Counted from the first letter of the stretch, positions 16,971-25,765 are shown. The stretch is DNA of 64,000 bases from Sphingomonas sp. HITSZ_GF (GCF_029543155.1 NZ_JARQXA010000001.1:372001-436000); one strand, 5' to 3'. Translations and numbers: made by a program. Notes: a model not told the origin generated them from the sequence alone.

Positions 16971-17044
16971 CGTCATTCCCGCGAAGGCGGGAATCCATTC
17001 AATACTGATGGTGCCAATGGATCCCCGCCTTCGCGGGGATGACG
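16971..17044. repeat. intergenic inverted repeat, CGTCATCCCCGC family
   Basis: Arms with core CCCGCGAAGGCGGG flank a spacer with ATTCAATACTGATGGTGCC. The left arm has two A/T changes relative to the right. It lies downstream of pspF and may end its transcript. Confidence 0.85.
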
Positions 17045-17089
17045 GAAGAAAAGTCGCAACAGCAGCCTCGAAAGCCGTGTAAATCCAAG

Positions 17090-17112
17090 CTATTGCCTAT
17101 CATTCGCAATAG
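17090..17112. promoter_or_regulatory. possible Fur-type operator upstream of sodB
   Basis: A perfect 7-bp inverted repeat CTATTGC/GCAATAG with a 9-base spacer, in an A/T-rich patch about 150 bases before sodB. The form TTGCCTATCATTCGCAA resembles iron-responsive Fur sites of alphaproteobacteria. The palindrome is seen; the regulator is inferred. The rest of the gap to sodB shows nothing else clear. Confidence 0.4.
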
Positions 17113-17264
17113 TAATTCTGCCAATTGCCCGCGATCGGAATTTTCATTTGCCGGGTGCAACGATTTTTCCGCGACAGCGGGGATTTTTGCGCGCTAGGGG
17201 AGGGACCGCATCGCCCGGCGGTTCGTTGCCCGGGTGAACCCCCTGGTGAACCCTGGAGAGACCA

Positions 17265-17888
17265 ATGGCCTTCGAACTTCCCCCGCTTCCCTTCGACAAG
17301 GACGCGCTGGCGCCGCACATGTCGGCCGAGACGCTCGAGTTTCACCACGGCAAGCATCACAAGGCCTATGTCGACAAGACCAATGGCTTCATCGCCGAAA
17401 AGGGCCTGGAGGGCCGCAAGCTCAGCGAAGTGATCGCGCATGCGAAGAGCACCGCCGACAAGGGCCTGTTCAACAACTCGGCACAGATCTGGAACCACAG
17501 CTTCTTCTGGCAAGGCCTGACCGGCGAGAAGACCGCGCCGAGCGGCAAGCTCGCCGAGATGATCACCGCGCAATACGGCTCGACCGACGAGCTGGTGAAG
17601 AAGCTGATCGCGGAATCGACCAACCATTTCTCGAACGGCTGGGGCTGGCTGGTGCTCGACGGCGACCAGCTCAAGGTCACCTCGCTGCACGACGCCGACA
17701 CCCCGGTGGTCTATGAGGGCATGAAGCCGCTGCTCACGATCGACGTGTGGGAGCACGCCTACTACATCGACTATCGCAACCTGCGTCCGAAGTATCTCGA
17801 GACGATCACTGCGAACATCATCAACTGGGACTTCGTCTCCCAGAACCTCGACGGCAACGGCATCAGCCGCGCCGACCAGGACAGCTGA
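17265..17888 (+). CDS. sodB: superoxide dismutase, Fe (or Fe/Mn) type
   Basis: Converts superoxide to oxygen and hydrogen peroxide in the cytoplasm. The 207-residue protein has the metal ligands His27 (LEFHHGKHH), His in WNHSFFW, and Asp and His in IDVWEHAYY. FNNSAQIWNHSFFW and the Gln/Gly placement favour the iron form, although cambialistic enzymes look alike. No signal peptide. It is a single-gene unit, with a possible Fur site upstream and a hairpin terminator downstream. Confidence 0.94.
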   Translation: MAFELPPLPFDKDALAPHMSAETLEFHHGKHHKAYVDKTNGFIAEKGLEGRKLSEVIAHAKSTADKGLFNNSAQIWNHSFFWQGLTGEKTAPSGKLAEMITAQYGSTDELVKKLIAESTNHFSNGWGWLVLDGDQLKVTSLHDADTPVVYEGMKPLLTIDVWEHAYYIDYRNLRPKYLETITANIINWDFVSQNLDGNGISRADQDS

Positions 17889-17908
17889 TCCTTCGCGATC
17901 GGATCTGC

Positions 17909-17940
17909 AAAGGAGCGTCCGGGCAACCGGGCGCCCCTTT
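17909..17940 (+). terminator. rho-independent terminator of sodB
   Basis: AAAGGAGCGTCCGG and CCGGGCGCCCCTTT form a stem with a GCAA loop and two imperfect positions; the stem ends in TTT. Confidence 0.6.
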
Positions 17941-17965
17941 CATTGTCCGGGTAGAGCTTCTGCTG

Positions 17966-18042
17966 TTCCCCGGCGAAAGCCGGGGCCCAGGGTTTCTCTG
18001 CCGTGTCGCTCGTGGCCCTGGGCCCCGGCTTTCGCCGGGGAA
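17966..18042. repeat. intergenic inverted repeat, TTCCCCGGCGAAAG family
   Basis: Perfect arms with core CCCCGGCGAAAGCCGGGG, extended inward by CCCAGGG/CCCTGGG, in the gap between sodB and the next gene. The same family recurs at 29.2 and 33.7 kb. Confidence 0.87.
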
Positions 18043-18124
18043 CGGCTCCGGTTCGGGCCGCATTAAGCCGAGGTTCAACCGGCCGAGGCAACCTTCGGCG
18101 CACACTTCTTCGGGGAAAAACGTG

Positions 18125-18472
18125 ATGCGCCGTTATCTGCTCCTTGCACCCCTGCTGCTCGCTGCCGTGCCGGCTTCCGCGCAGATATGGGGCGGGCCGA
18201 CCATGCGGGGGCCTTCGGGCAGTTCGATGGGGCGCGACCAGAGCGCCGCCGAGACCGCCAGGATCCGCAGCGACATTCGCGATGGTCGTTCGAGTGGCCA
18301 GCTGACCCGGCGCGAGGCGAAGCAGCTCAAGCGCGAGGCATTTCAGATCGATACGCTGGAGGAGCGCTATGCCGCCGGCGGGCTCAGCCCCTCCGAGGAG
18401 GCCGAGCTGTTCGCCCGGCGCGAGGCGCTGCGCAGCGACGTGATCGCCAAGCGCAGCGGCGCCCGGAAATAA
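18125..18472 (+). CDS. small periplasmic protein, function unknown
   Basis: A 115-residue exported protein. The signal peptide MRRYLLLAPLLLAAVPASAQ is clear, with cleavage after ASA. The mature part has a short Gly/Ser linker (GGPTMRGPSGSSMGRDQS), then two charged helices (GQLTRREAKQLKREAFQI and LSPSEEAELFARREALRSD) that look like a paired-helix domain. The second resembles the linker of EF-hand-like or Psp-type periplasmic proteins, but I cannot name the family. It stands between two intergenic repeats. Confidence 0.7.
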   Translation: MRRYLLLAPLLLAAVPASAQIWGGPTMRGPSGSSMGRDQSAAETARIRSDIRDGRSSGQLTRREAKQLKREAFQIDTLEERYAAGGLSPSEEAELFARREALRSDVIAKRSGARK

Positions 18473-18480
18473 TACTCTTT

Positions 18481-18554
18481 CGTCATCCCCGCGAAGGCGG
18501 GGATCCATTGGCGCTGACGGTACTGAGTGGATCCCCGCCTTCGCGGGGATGACG
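18481..18554. repeat. intergenic inverted repeat, CGTCATCCCCGC family
   Basis: Perfect arms with core CCCCGCGAAGGCGGGG and inner GATCCA, spacer TTGGCGCTGACGGTACTGAG. It separates the convergent ends of the small secreted protein and the CLC gene. Confidence 0.87.
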
Positions 18555-18569
18555 GATGGAGGGCAGCGA

Positions 18570-20315
18570 TCAAGCCTCGCCGTACAGCTCCCGCTGCGAA
18601 CGCTCCAGCTCCTCGGCATAGCGGCGCCTGGCATGCCGCTCGGTGATCAGCCCGAGTACGGCGCCGTCGGGCGCAACCACCGCCAGGTCGTCGGCGGCGA
18701 CCCGGTCGAACGTCTCCAGCACTTCGCCGATCCCCATCTCGGGCGCGAGCCGGGCATGGCCGAGCCGGCCGAGCGAGCCGATCTCCGCCACCGGCGCCAC
18801 GTCGGGCGCCCAGGCCGCCGCGGTCTCGACGATGCCGGCATAGCGGCCCTTCACGTCGAGCAGCACCACGCGGGTGGTCGAGCCGAGCGGGAAGCGATCG
18901 CGGAATGCCGAGACGCTGGCATCGGCGGCGAGCCGGGACACGTCGCGGCGCATCATCTGCTTGGCGGTCAACGCGCGCATCCAGCCGACGTCGCGGCCGC
19001 TGCGCAGCGTCTCGCCGCGCAGGTGCAGGCGCCAGGTCGAGAAGTTATAGCCGAAGATCGCGCGCGACACGGTCGAGGAGATCAGCGTTGCGGCCACCGC
19101 GACGCCGGTGATGCTGAAGTCATGCGTCACTTCGAGCACGAGCAGCGACATCGTCATTGGCCCGCCGACCACCGCCACCGCCAATGCGGCCATGCCCACG
19201 ACAGTGGCATCGTCGGGCGCCAGCACATGCAGGTGCGGCACCTGCGCCAGCACCACCTGGTAGAGCCGCCCGACCAGCGAGCCGAGGAACAGCGAGGCGA
19301 AGAACAGGCCGCCGCGAAAACCGAAGCCGAGCGACAGCGAGGAGGCGAGCAGCTTGAGCAGGATCGTCAGCGCCAGCCCGGCGATCGTCACTTCGGCGGC
19401 GAGGTTGAGGTTGAGCGCGCCGTGCCCGCCCGACAGCGCCTGCGGCGTGATCAGGCCGAAGGGGATGAGCAGCAGCCCGCCGACCAGCGGTGCCCAGTGC
19501 ATCGGCAGTTTCGAGCGGTGCACCGCGCGCTCGACCAGCGACACCGTCCGCATCAGCACGATGCCGGTCAGCGCGCAGATCAGGCCGAGGATGCCGTAGA
19601 GCACATAGTCCGCGGTGCCGATCGGATGCATGCCGCCGGCAGCGATCACATAGGGCGTCATCCCCATGCCGCGCGCGACCACGGCGGCGCCGAGTGCGGC
19701 GAGCATCACCGGGGCGACGGTTACGGGGGTATAGGCGCCGAGCACCACTTCGAAGGCGTAGAAGGCGCCGGTAAGCGGCGCGCCGAACGCGGCACTCACC
19801 GCGGCGCCGGCACCCGCCGCCATCAGCGTGCGCAGGTCGCTGCGGCGAAGCTTGACCTTCTGGCCGAGCAGCGAGGCGAGTCCGCCGCCCGCCTGGGCAT
19901 AGGCCGCCTCGAGCCCTACCGAGGCACCAAAGGCGTTGGAAAGCAGCGTGGTGCCCACCACGGTCGCGGTGTCGCGCGCCGGGATGCGGCCGCCATGCAG
20001 CGCATTGGCCTCGACGATATCGACCGGGGTGCGCCGGCGCAGCAGCCACAGCACCAGCCCGAGCAGCGCGCCGCCCACGGGCAGCGCGATCAGCCGCCAG
20101 GGCTCGATGGTTTCGACGGCGCTCAGATGCTCGCCCTGGGGCAGGCCGAACAGCAGCCGCTGGGTGCCGCGCGCGAGCTGGCCCAACGCGATGGCGCTCA
20201 GGCCCGCACCGGCGCCGACGAGCAGCGACAGCCCGAGGAACCACAGCGAATTGGAGCGGATCTGGCGCCGCAGCCAGTTGGCGGCGCGCACCGCGCGATA
20301 GAGGTTGCTCGACAC
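18570..20315 (-). CDS. CLC-family chloride channel or H+/Cl- antiporter with CBS domains
   Basis: An inner-membrane protein of about 581 residues. Residues 25-420 form the CLC core with about ten helical membrane segments; GLEAAYAQAGGG carries the glutamate expected at the external gate. The last 150 residues form a pair of CBS domains (FPLGSTTRVVLLDVKGRYAG and MGIGEVLETFDRVAADDLAV), likely nucleotide sensors. A GTG start with AGGAG 9-10 bases upstream is preferred over a TTG six bases earlier. It is immediately downstream of yciB. Confidence 0.87.
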   Translation of the reverse strand: MSSNLYRAVRAANWLRRQIRSNSLWFLGLSLLVGAGAGLSAIALGQLARGTQRLLFGLPQGEHLSAVETIEPWRLIALPVGGALLGLVLWLLRRRTPVDIVEANALHGGRIPARDTATVVGTTLLSNAFGASVGLEAAYAQAGGGLASLLGQKVKLRRSDLRTLMAAGAGAAVSAAFGAPLTGAFYAFEVVLGAYTPVTVAPVMLAALGAAVVARGMGMTPYVIAAGGMHPIGTADYVLYGILGLICALTGIVLMRTVSLVERAVHRSKLPMHWAPLVGGLLLIPFGLITPQALSGGHGALNLNLAAEVTIAGLALTILLKLLASSLSLGFGFRGGLFFASLFLGSLVGRLYQVVLAQVPHLHVLAPDDATVVGMAALAVAVVGGPMTMSLLVLEVTHDFSITGVAVAATLISSTVSRAIFGYNFSTWRLHLRGETLRSGRDVGWMRALTAKQMMRRDVSRLAADASVSAFRDRFPLGSTTRVVLLDVKGRYAGIVETAAAWAPDVAPVAEIGSLGRLGHARLAPEMGIGEVLETFDRVAADDLAVVAPDGAVLGLITERHARRRYAEELERSQRELYGEA

Positions 20316-20322
20316 CGCCAAA

Positions 20323-20937
20323 CTACTCCTGCGGCGGGATCGGCGCCTCCTCGGGCGTCTCCAGCTGCAGGCCGTGCTTGAGCAGCATCGGGATGTTGAG
20401 CATCGCGAAGACGAGCGTGACCGGGATCATGATCCACGTCTTGAACAGCACCCACTGGTCCCAGCTGACGACGTGGCGCACGGCCTCGTTGGCGACCGCC
20501 GCGACCGCGAAGAAGATCGTCCAGTTGATCGTCAGCAGCCGCCAGCCCTTGGCCGAAAGCCCCGGATAGGCCTGTTCGAGCAGCGTCTGGAGCAGCGGCT
20601 TGTCGGCGATCAGGCCATAGCCGAGCACAGTCGCGAACATCGCATAGATGATCGTCGGCTTGATCTGGATGAAGGTCTGGTCGTGGAAATAGAGCGTCAG
20701 CCCGCCGAACAGCAGCACGAAGGCGGCGGTGATCCACAGCATCGGCGAGACATGGCGGGTCTTCCACCAGCTCAGCGCGATCGCGCCGGTCATCGCGATC
20801 ATGAAGGCGATCGTCGCGGCGAAGACGCGCGCCAGCACCGGGCCGTGCGCGAGCGAGTTGACCGCGAAGAACACCGCGAGCGGCCCGTAATCGATCAGCA
20901 TGCGCACGCCGGGCGAGGCGGCCTTCTTCTCAGCCAT
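20323..20937 (-). CDS. yciB: inner-membrane septation protein YciB/IspZ
   Basis: A 204-residue protein with five or so hydrophobic segments and the family features IDYGPLAVFFAVN near the start, LYFHDQTFIQIKPTIIY in the middle and GWRLLTINWTIFFAVAAVAN. It is involved in cell envelope and septum integrity in other bacteria. Its start overlaps the end of ftsY by eight bases, so it follows ftsY in the operon. The C-terminal PEEAPIPPQE tail is cytosolic and short. Confidence 0.88.
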   Translation of the reverse strand: MAEKKAASPGVRMLIDYGPLAVFFAVNSLAHGPVLARVFAATIAFMIAMTGAIALSWWKTRHVSPMLWITAAFVLLFGGLTLYFHDQTFIQIKPTIIYAMFATVLGYGLIADKPLLQTLLEQAYPGLSAKGWRLLTINWTIFFAVAAVANEAVRHVVSWDQWVLFKTWIMIPVTLVFAMLNIPMLLKHGLQLETPEEAPIPPQE

Positions 20938-21859
20938 TGGTAAGCTCCTCCACGCCCGCGATGATGCGTGCCACTTCCTGCGCGTTGAACGGGCGCAGAT
21001 CGTCGACCTTCTCGCCCACGCCGATCGCGTGGATCGGCAGGCCGTATTTCTCCGCTGCCGCCACCAGCACGCCGCCGCGCGCGGTGCCGTCGAGCTTGGT
21101 CATCACCAGCCCGGTGACGCCGGCGACTTCCTTGAACACCTCGATCTGGTTGAGCGCGTTCTGGCCGGTGGTGGCGTCGAGCACGAGCACCACGTCGTGC
21201 GGTGCTGCCGGATTGAGCCGGCCGAGCACGCGGCGGATCTTGGCGAGCTCGTCCATCAGCTCAGTCTTGTTCTGCAGCCGCCCGGCGGTGTCGACGATCA
21301 GCACGTCGGTGCCGATCTCGGTCGCCTTCTTCACTGCCTCGAACACGATGCCCGCAGCATCGCCGCCTTCGGGACCGGTGACGATCGGCACGCCGATCCG
21401 CTCGGCCCAGGTCCTGAGCTGGCCGATCGCGGCGGCGCGGAAGGTGTCGCCCGCCGCGAGCATCACCGCATAATCCTGTTCCATCAGCAGATTGGCCAGC
21501 TTGGCGATCGTCGTGGTCTTGCCCGAACCGTTGACGCCGATGACCAGGATCACCTGCGGGCGCGGGAACGCCTCGATCTCCAGCTTCTTGGCGACGGGCT
21601 CGAGTGCCTTGGCGACTTCGTCGGCGACGACCAGGCGGATGCCCAGCTCCTCCATGTTGCGCTCATACTGGCCCTCGGCCAGCCGCTGGCGCACGCGCGC
21701 CGCGGTGGCGGGGCCCAGGTCGGAGGCGATCAGCGCCTCCTCGATCTCGTCGAGCGTCGCATCGTCGAGCCGCGCCAGGCCCAGCCCGGCGAGGTTGCCG
21801 ATCAGCCGGTCGGACGTCTTGCGGAAGCCGCCGAGCAGCTTCTCGTGCCAGCTGCTCAC
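20930..21859 (-). CDS. ftsY: signal recognition particle receptor FtsY
   Basis: The membrane-associated SRP receptor GTPase, partner of Ffh (encoded at 25.8 kb). The NG domain is complete: [15 protein letters not shown] (G1), [30 protein letters not shown] (G3), [10 protein letters not shown] (G4) and [12 protein letters not shown]. The acidic A domain of enteric FtsY is absent; the N-terminus is only a short helix. The GTG start overlaps the mtaB stop by four bases. Length 309. Confidence 0.94.
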   Translation of the reverse strand: MSSWHEKLLGGFRKTSDRLIGNLAGLGLARLDDATLDEIEEALIASDLGPATAARVRQRLAEGQYERNMEELGIRLVVADEVAKALEPVAKKLEIEAFPRPQVILVIGVNGSGKTTTIAKLANLLMEQDYAVMLAAGDTFRAAAIGQLRTWAERIGVPIVTGPEGGDAAGIVFEAVKKATEIGTDVLIVDTAGRLQNKTELMDELAKIRRVLGRLNPAAPHDVVLVLDATTGQNALNQIEVFKEVAGVTGLVMTKLDGTARGGVLVAAAEKYGLPIHAIGVGEKVDDLRPFNAQEVARIIAGVEELTNG

Positions 21860-23169
21860 ATGCTTTCTCCTTCGTCATCCCCGCGAAGGCGGGGATCCAT
21901 TATACCCTGCAGCGAGAATGGATTCCCGCCTTCGCGGGAATGACGGGGGAGGGTGGCGGTGAGCGTGTTGCTCTCCACGCCGGTAATCTGAACTTGCACG
22001 ATTGAACCAATCTCCTGGGCGGAAAACCGTACCTCGGCGAAATTGCCGGCATGCCCGCGATCACCCGGGCGCTCTACCAGCACTTGCTGCGTGCTGCCTA
22101 CCAGGCTTTGCAGCCAATTGTCCCGCACCCGGCCGGCCTCGGCGCGCAACCGGGCGGCGCGGTCCTTCACGATCGCGGGCGGCACCTGCGGCATCCGCGC
22201 TGCCGGCGTGCCCGAACGGGGCGAGTAGGGGAAGATGTGGGCATGGACGATGCCGCAATCCGCGATCAGGGCGAGCGTGTTGGCGAACATCGCCTCGTCC
22301 TCGGTCGGGAAGCCGGCGATCAGGTCGGCGCCGATCGCGATCTCCGGCCGCGCCGCGCGCAGCCGCTCGACCAGCGCGACCGACTGGGCGCGGCTGTGGC
22401 GGCGCTTCATGCGCTTCAGGATCATGTCGTCCCCCGCCTGAAGCGAGAGATGGACGTGCGGCATCAGGCGCGGCTCCCCGGTGAGCAGCGCAAACAGGCG
22501 GTCGTCGACTTCGATCCCGTCGAGCGAGGAAAGCCGCAGGCGCCGGAGCCTTGGCACATGTGCCAGGATGCGCTCGACCAGCTGCCCCAGGCTCGGCGCG
22601 CCGGGCAGATCGGGCCCATAGCTGGTCAGGTCGACGCCGGTCAGCACCACCTCGGCATGGCTCTCGGCGAGCTGCGCCACGCGGTCGATCACCGCGCCGG
22701 CGGGGACCGAGCGGCTGTTTCCCCGACCATAGGGGATCGCGCAGAAGGTGCAGCGATGATCGCAGCCATTCTGCACTTCGACGAAGGCGCGGGCATGCGT
22801 CGAGAAACTCGCCGCAAGGTGCGGCGCGGTTTCGCGGACGCCCATGATGTCCTGCACCACCACCGGCTCGGGCGAGGCCCAGGCGCTCGCCTGCAATTTC
22901 TCGGCATTGCCGATCACCCGGTCGACCTCGGGCATCGCCGCGAAGGCGGTGGGATCGATCTGCGCCGCGCAGCCGGTCACCACCAGCTCGGCACCCGGCC
23001 GTTCGCGCCTGGCGCGGCGGATTGCCTGGCGCGTCTGCTTGACCGCTTCGTTGGTCACCGCGCAGCTGTTGATCACGACCATGTCCCGATCCGACAACAG
23101 CGCACGGATCGTTTCGCTCTCGGCAAGGTTGAGCCGGCAGCCCAGACTGATGACGTGAGGGGATGACAT
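21856..23169 (-). CDS. mtaB: tRNA t6A37 methylthiotransferase MtaB
   Basis: A radical-SAM enzyme that adds a methylthio group to t6A37 in tRNA. The N-terminal UPF0004 domain has CRLNLAESE, NSCAVTNEAVKQ and VTGCAAQID with the three Fe-S cysteines; the radical-SAM cluster is CDHRCTFCAIPYGRG. The TRAM-like end (QQVLVERPGDRGHAGNFAEV) is followed by a 29-residue tail that is the translation of an intergenic repeat (HSREGGNPFSLQG, DPRLRGDD). The start codon directly abuts the divergent DUF924 start. Total 437 residues. Confidence 0.9.
   Translation of the reverse strand: MSSPHVISLGCRLNLAESETIRALLSDRDMVVINSCAVTNEAVKQTRQAIRRARRERPGAELVVTGCAAQIDPTAFAAMPEVDRVIGNAEKLQASAWASPEPVVVQDIMGVRETAPHLAASFSTHARAFVEVQNGCDHRCTFCAIPYGRGNSRSVPAGAVIDRVAQLAESHAEVVLTGVDLTSYGPDLPGAPSLGQLVERILAHVPRLRRLRLSSLDGIEVDDRLFALLTGEPRLMPHVHLSLQAGDDMILKRMKRRHSRAQSVALVERLRAARPEIAIGADLIAGFPTEDEAMFANTLALIADCGIVHAHIFPYSPRSGTPAARMPQVPPAIVKDRAARLRAEAGRVRDNWLQSLVGSTQQVLVERPGDRGHAGNFAEVRFSAQEIGSIVQVQITGVESNTLTATLPRHSREGGNPFSLQGIMDPRLRGDDEGESM
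21873..21945. repeat. inverted repeat of the CGTCATCCCCGC family inside the 3' end of mtaB
   Basis: Arms with core CCCCGCGAAGGCGGGG (left) and CCCGCCTTCGCGGG (right), spacer ATTATACCCTGCAGCGAGA. Unlike the other copies it is translated: it supplies the last residues of MtaB. Confidence 0.85.
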
Positions 23170-23745
23170 TTGACCGGTGATCTAGGCGCAGCGACCCTGG
23201 ATGTCCACGCGAAGGCCCGCGAGGTGCTCGGCTTCTGGTTCGCGCTTACGTCCGAGCAGCATTTCAAGCGCTCGGACACGCTCGACGCGGAGATCCGCAC
23301 GCGTTTCGGCGCCTTGCGCGACCACGTGCTGCGATCGGAGGCCGAAGGCTGGCGCGACGATCCCGAGACGCTGCTCGCCGCGATCCTGCTGCTCGACCAG
23401 TTCAGCCGCAACCTCCACCGCGACAGCGGGCAGGCCTATGCCGCCGATCCGTTGGCGCTTGGCCTCGCGCTGGAAGCGATCGAGCGCGGCTGGGAAGTGG
23501 CGATGACGCTGGAGGAGCGCCAGTTCCTCTATCTGCCGCTCGAGCACGCCGAGGATCGGGCGATGCAGAAGCTGAGCGTCGAGAAGTTCGGCACGCTGGG
23601 GGACGACTATATTCTAGATTTCGCGGTGAAGCATGCCGAGGTGATCGAACGCTTCGGCCGCTTCCCCAGCCGCAACGCCGCGCTGGGGCGGGAGTCGACG
23701 CCCGAGGAGCTGGAATTCCTGAAGCAGGAAGGGGCGGGGTGGTAG
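23170..23745 (+). CDS. DUF924 family protein
   Basis: A 191-residue helical protein of the DUF924 (PF06041) family: AREVLGFWFALTSEQHFKRS at the start, LLLDQFSRNLHRDSGQAYA in the middle and YLPLEHAEDRAMQK after it are signature stretches. The TPR-like fold is known; the biochemical role is not. The start must be the TTG beside the mtaB ATG; GAGGGG about 8 bases upstream is a plausible ribosome binding site that lies inside mtaB. The transcript must therefore also start inside mtaB. Confidence 0.82.
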   Translation: MTGDLGAATLDVHAKAREVLGFWFALTSEQHFKRSDTLDAEIRTRFGALRDHVLRSEAEGWRDDPETLLAAILLLDQFSRNLHRDSGQAYAADPLALGLALEAIERGWEVAMTLEERQFLYLPLEHAEDRAMQKLSVEKFGTLGDDYILDFAVKHAEVIERFGRFPSRNAALGRESTPEELEFLKQEGAGW

Positions 23746-23768
23746 GCTCAACTCCCCCCAAATACCAA

Positions 23769-23857
23769 CCGTCACCCTGAACTTGTTTCAGGGTCCAACT
23801 CGCTACCAAGGATATCCCGTGCGGTGCCTTGGATGCTGAAACAAGTTCAGCATGACG
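23769..23857. repeat. intergenic inverted repeat, CTGAACTTGTTTCAGG type
   Basis: Arms CCCTGAACTTGTTTCAGGG (left) and GCTGAAACAAGTTCAGC (right) flank a 40-base spacer with CTACCAAGGATATCCC. It differs in sequence from the other families but has the same GTCA...TGAC ends. It lies between convergent genes. Confidence 0.82.
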
Positions 23858-23872
23858 AATTAAGCGCAGTTG

Positions 23873-25504
23873 TTACCCCGCCAGCCGCCGATCGCCCTCG
23901 GCCGCTTCGGGCCCGCTCTGCGTGCCCGAGCCGGTCAGGATCAGCCGCCGCTCGGCGAGCAGGCGCCGCACGCCGCTCACCGAGAGCGGCTTGCCATAGA
24001 GCCAGCCCTGCGCCTTGGCGCAGCCGGCGGTGCGCAGCCGCTCCTCGATCGCAGCGTCTTCCACGCCCTCGGCGGTGATCGGCAGGTTCAGGCTCTCGCC
24101 CAGGCTGATGATCGCATTGACGATCGCGGCCGAGTCGGCGCTTGAATTGAGCGACATGACGAAGCTCTTGTCGATCTTGATCCGGTCGAACGGCAGCGCG
24201 CGCAGATGCGCCAGCGACGAATAGCCGGTGCCGAAATCGTCGAGCGCCAGCCGCGCGCCCTGGTTCTTCAGGCTGCCGACGATCGACTGGGCGAGCGCCA
24301 GGTTATCGAACAGCGAGCTTTCGGTGATCTCCACCTCGAGCCGGCTTGCCGGGAAGCCGGTCTCGGCCAGCACCTTGATGATCTTCTGCGCCAGCCAGGC
24401 GTCGCGCAGCTGCCAGGGCGAGATATTGATCGACAGGCTCAGCGACGGGTCCCAGTCACGCGCGGCGATGAACGCCTGGCGCATGATCGACAGCGAGAGA
24501 TCGGCGATCATGCCGGTCTCCTCCGCGATCGGGATGAACAGTTCCGGGCTGATCAGCCCGCGCTGCGGATGTTCCCAGCGCGCCAGCACCTCGAAGCCGT
24601 GCAGCCGGTTGGTGCTCAGATCGACCTGCTGCTCGAAATAGGGGACGATCTCGCCGCGCGGGATCGCGGTGCGCAGGCCGTTCTCCAGCTCGTTGCGGAT
24701 CTGGAGCTCGCGCTCCATCGAATGATCGAACCAGGCATAGCGGTTGCGGCCCGATTTCTTCGCCGCATACATCGCGATGTCGGCCGAGCGCATCAGCGCG
24801 TCGATGCTGGCGCAGTCGAAGTCCGAGCGCGCGATGCCCAGCGAGCAGCTGATATGCAGCCGCAGCCCTTCGGCCTCGAAGGGCTGGGCCATGCGGCTCA
24901 CCAGCCGCTCGGCGATGCGCTCCACCACCGCAGGCTCGCTCGGGTCGAACAGGAAGCCGCAGGCGAATTCGTCGCCGCCCAGCCGCGCGGTCAGCGCGAT
25001 CGGCGGCATGACGTGCGCGACTTCGCTCGCCACCGCGCGCAGCAGCGCGTCGCCCACGGCATGGCCGTGCATGTCGTTGATCGTCTTGAAGTGATCGAGG
25101 TCGAGCATCAGCATCGCCATCGCCTTGCGGCGGCGCTGGGCCCGCACGAACATCGCGGCGCCTTCCTCGGCCAGGCTGCGGCGGTTGAGGAAGCCGGTCA
25201 GCGGATCGCGATTCGCCAGCTGCTGGGCGCGCTCCTCCGCGGCGGCGCGGACCTGCACTTCCAGGCTCAGCGCGCTGTGGCGGCGCCAGCCGAACAGGAT
25301 CAGCGCGACGTTGAGCAGCAGCGCGATCACCAGCGTGCGGTCTGCCGGCGCACCGCCCTCGAAATAATATTGCAGCGTCTTGGAGAGCACCGCGCTGCCC
25401 GTGCCGACAAAGAGCAGGATCGCGGACACGCTGATCGCGCCCGAGAGCAGGCCCGGGCGCGCGGCGCTTTGCGATACGGCTTGTTCTTCGTGGTCCAGCG
25501 ACAT
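23873..25504 (-). CDS. membrane GGDEF-EAL protein (cyclic di-GMP turnover)
   Basis: A 543-residue protein: two membrane helices (LLSGAISVSAILLFVGTGSA and LVIALLLNVALILFGW), then a GGDEF domain with intact RLGGDEFA, then an EAL domain. In the latter the signature is EVLARW, and ITES, DDFGTGYSS, AEGVE and KAQGWLYGKPL are all intact, so it is likely a phosphodiesterase. No RxxD inhibitory site precedes GGDEF. No periplasmic sensor domain lies between the helices (loop of about 20 residues). The ATG giving MSLDHEEQ was preferred over a TTG 18 bases earlier. Confidence 0.9.
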   Translation of the reverse strand: MSLDHEEQAVSQSAARPGLLSGAISVSAILLFVGTGSAVLSKTLQYYFEGGAPADRTLVIALLLNVALILFGWRRHSALSLEVQVRAAAEERAQQLANRDPLTGFLNRRSLAEEGAAMFVRAQRRRKAMAMLMLDLDHFKTINDMHGHAVGDALLRAVASEVAHVMPPIALTARLGGDEFACGFLFDPSEPAVVERIAERLVSRMAQPFEAEGLRLHISCSLGIARSDFDCASIDALMRSADIAMYAAKKSGRNRYAWFDHSMERELQIRNELENGLRTAIPRGEIVPYFEQQVDLSTNRLHGFEVLARWEHPQRGLISPELFIPIAEETGMIADLSLSIMRQAFIAARDWDPSLSLSINISPWQLRDAWLAQKIIKVLAETGFPASRLEVEITESSLFDNLALAQSIVGSLKNQGARLALDDFGTGYSSLAHLRALPFDRIKIDKSFVMSLNSSADSAAIVNAIISLGESLNLPITAEGVEDAAIEERLRTAGCAKAQGWLYGKPLSVSGVRRLLAERRLILTGSGTQSGPEAAEGDRRLAG

Positions 25505-25606
25505 GCCGGCAACGATCCCCAACTATGATCGGGGTCGTTTCTCATGCGCACGGTATAGAACGGGTTAAGCTGCCGACACGTTCGTGCAATATTTCTTTCG
25601 CCTTGC

Positions 25607-25636
25607 ATTCCTCCCCAGGCGAGCTCGGGGAGGAAT
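25607..25636. other. perfect 10-bp hairpin between the GGDEF-EAL gene and ffh
   Basis: ATTCCTCCCC and GGGGAGGAAT flank a 10-base loop. It lies 100 bases before the EAL gene start (on its upstream side) and 200 before ffh. No T-run follows on either strand. Possibly a leader structure or an operator. Confidence 0.5.
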
Positions 25637-25728
25637 AGTCCTATCTACTTGCTTCCTATGCCTCTCTGGGCTAGGGGCCGCCGCGACCGTTCTCTTTGAA
25701 CGCGAGACATTTGCCACCCCCAGGGGTG

Positions 25729-25765
25729 ACGCCGGCCGACGAGGTTTCGTCCGCCGGCGTGTTTT
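25729..25765 (+). other. strong hairpin in the ffh leader
   Basis: ACGCCGGC then GACG pair with CGTC then GCCGGCGT, with one C/C mismatch, a 6-base loop, and GTTTT after. It ends 43 bases before ffh. It could be an attenuator or the terminator of a short leader RNA. No SRP-RNA core was found here. Confidence 0.5.
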
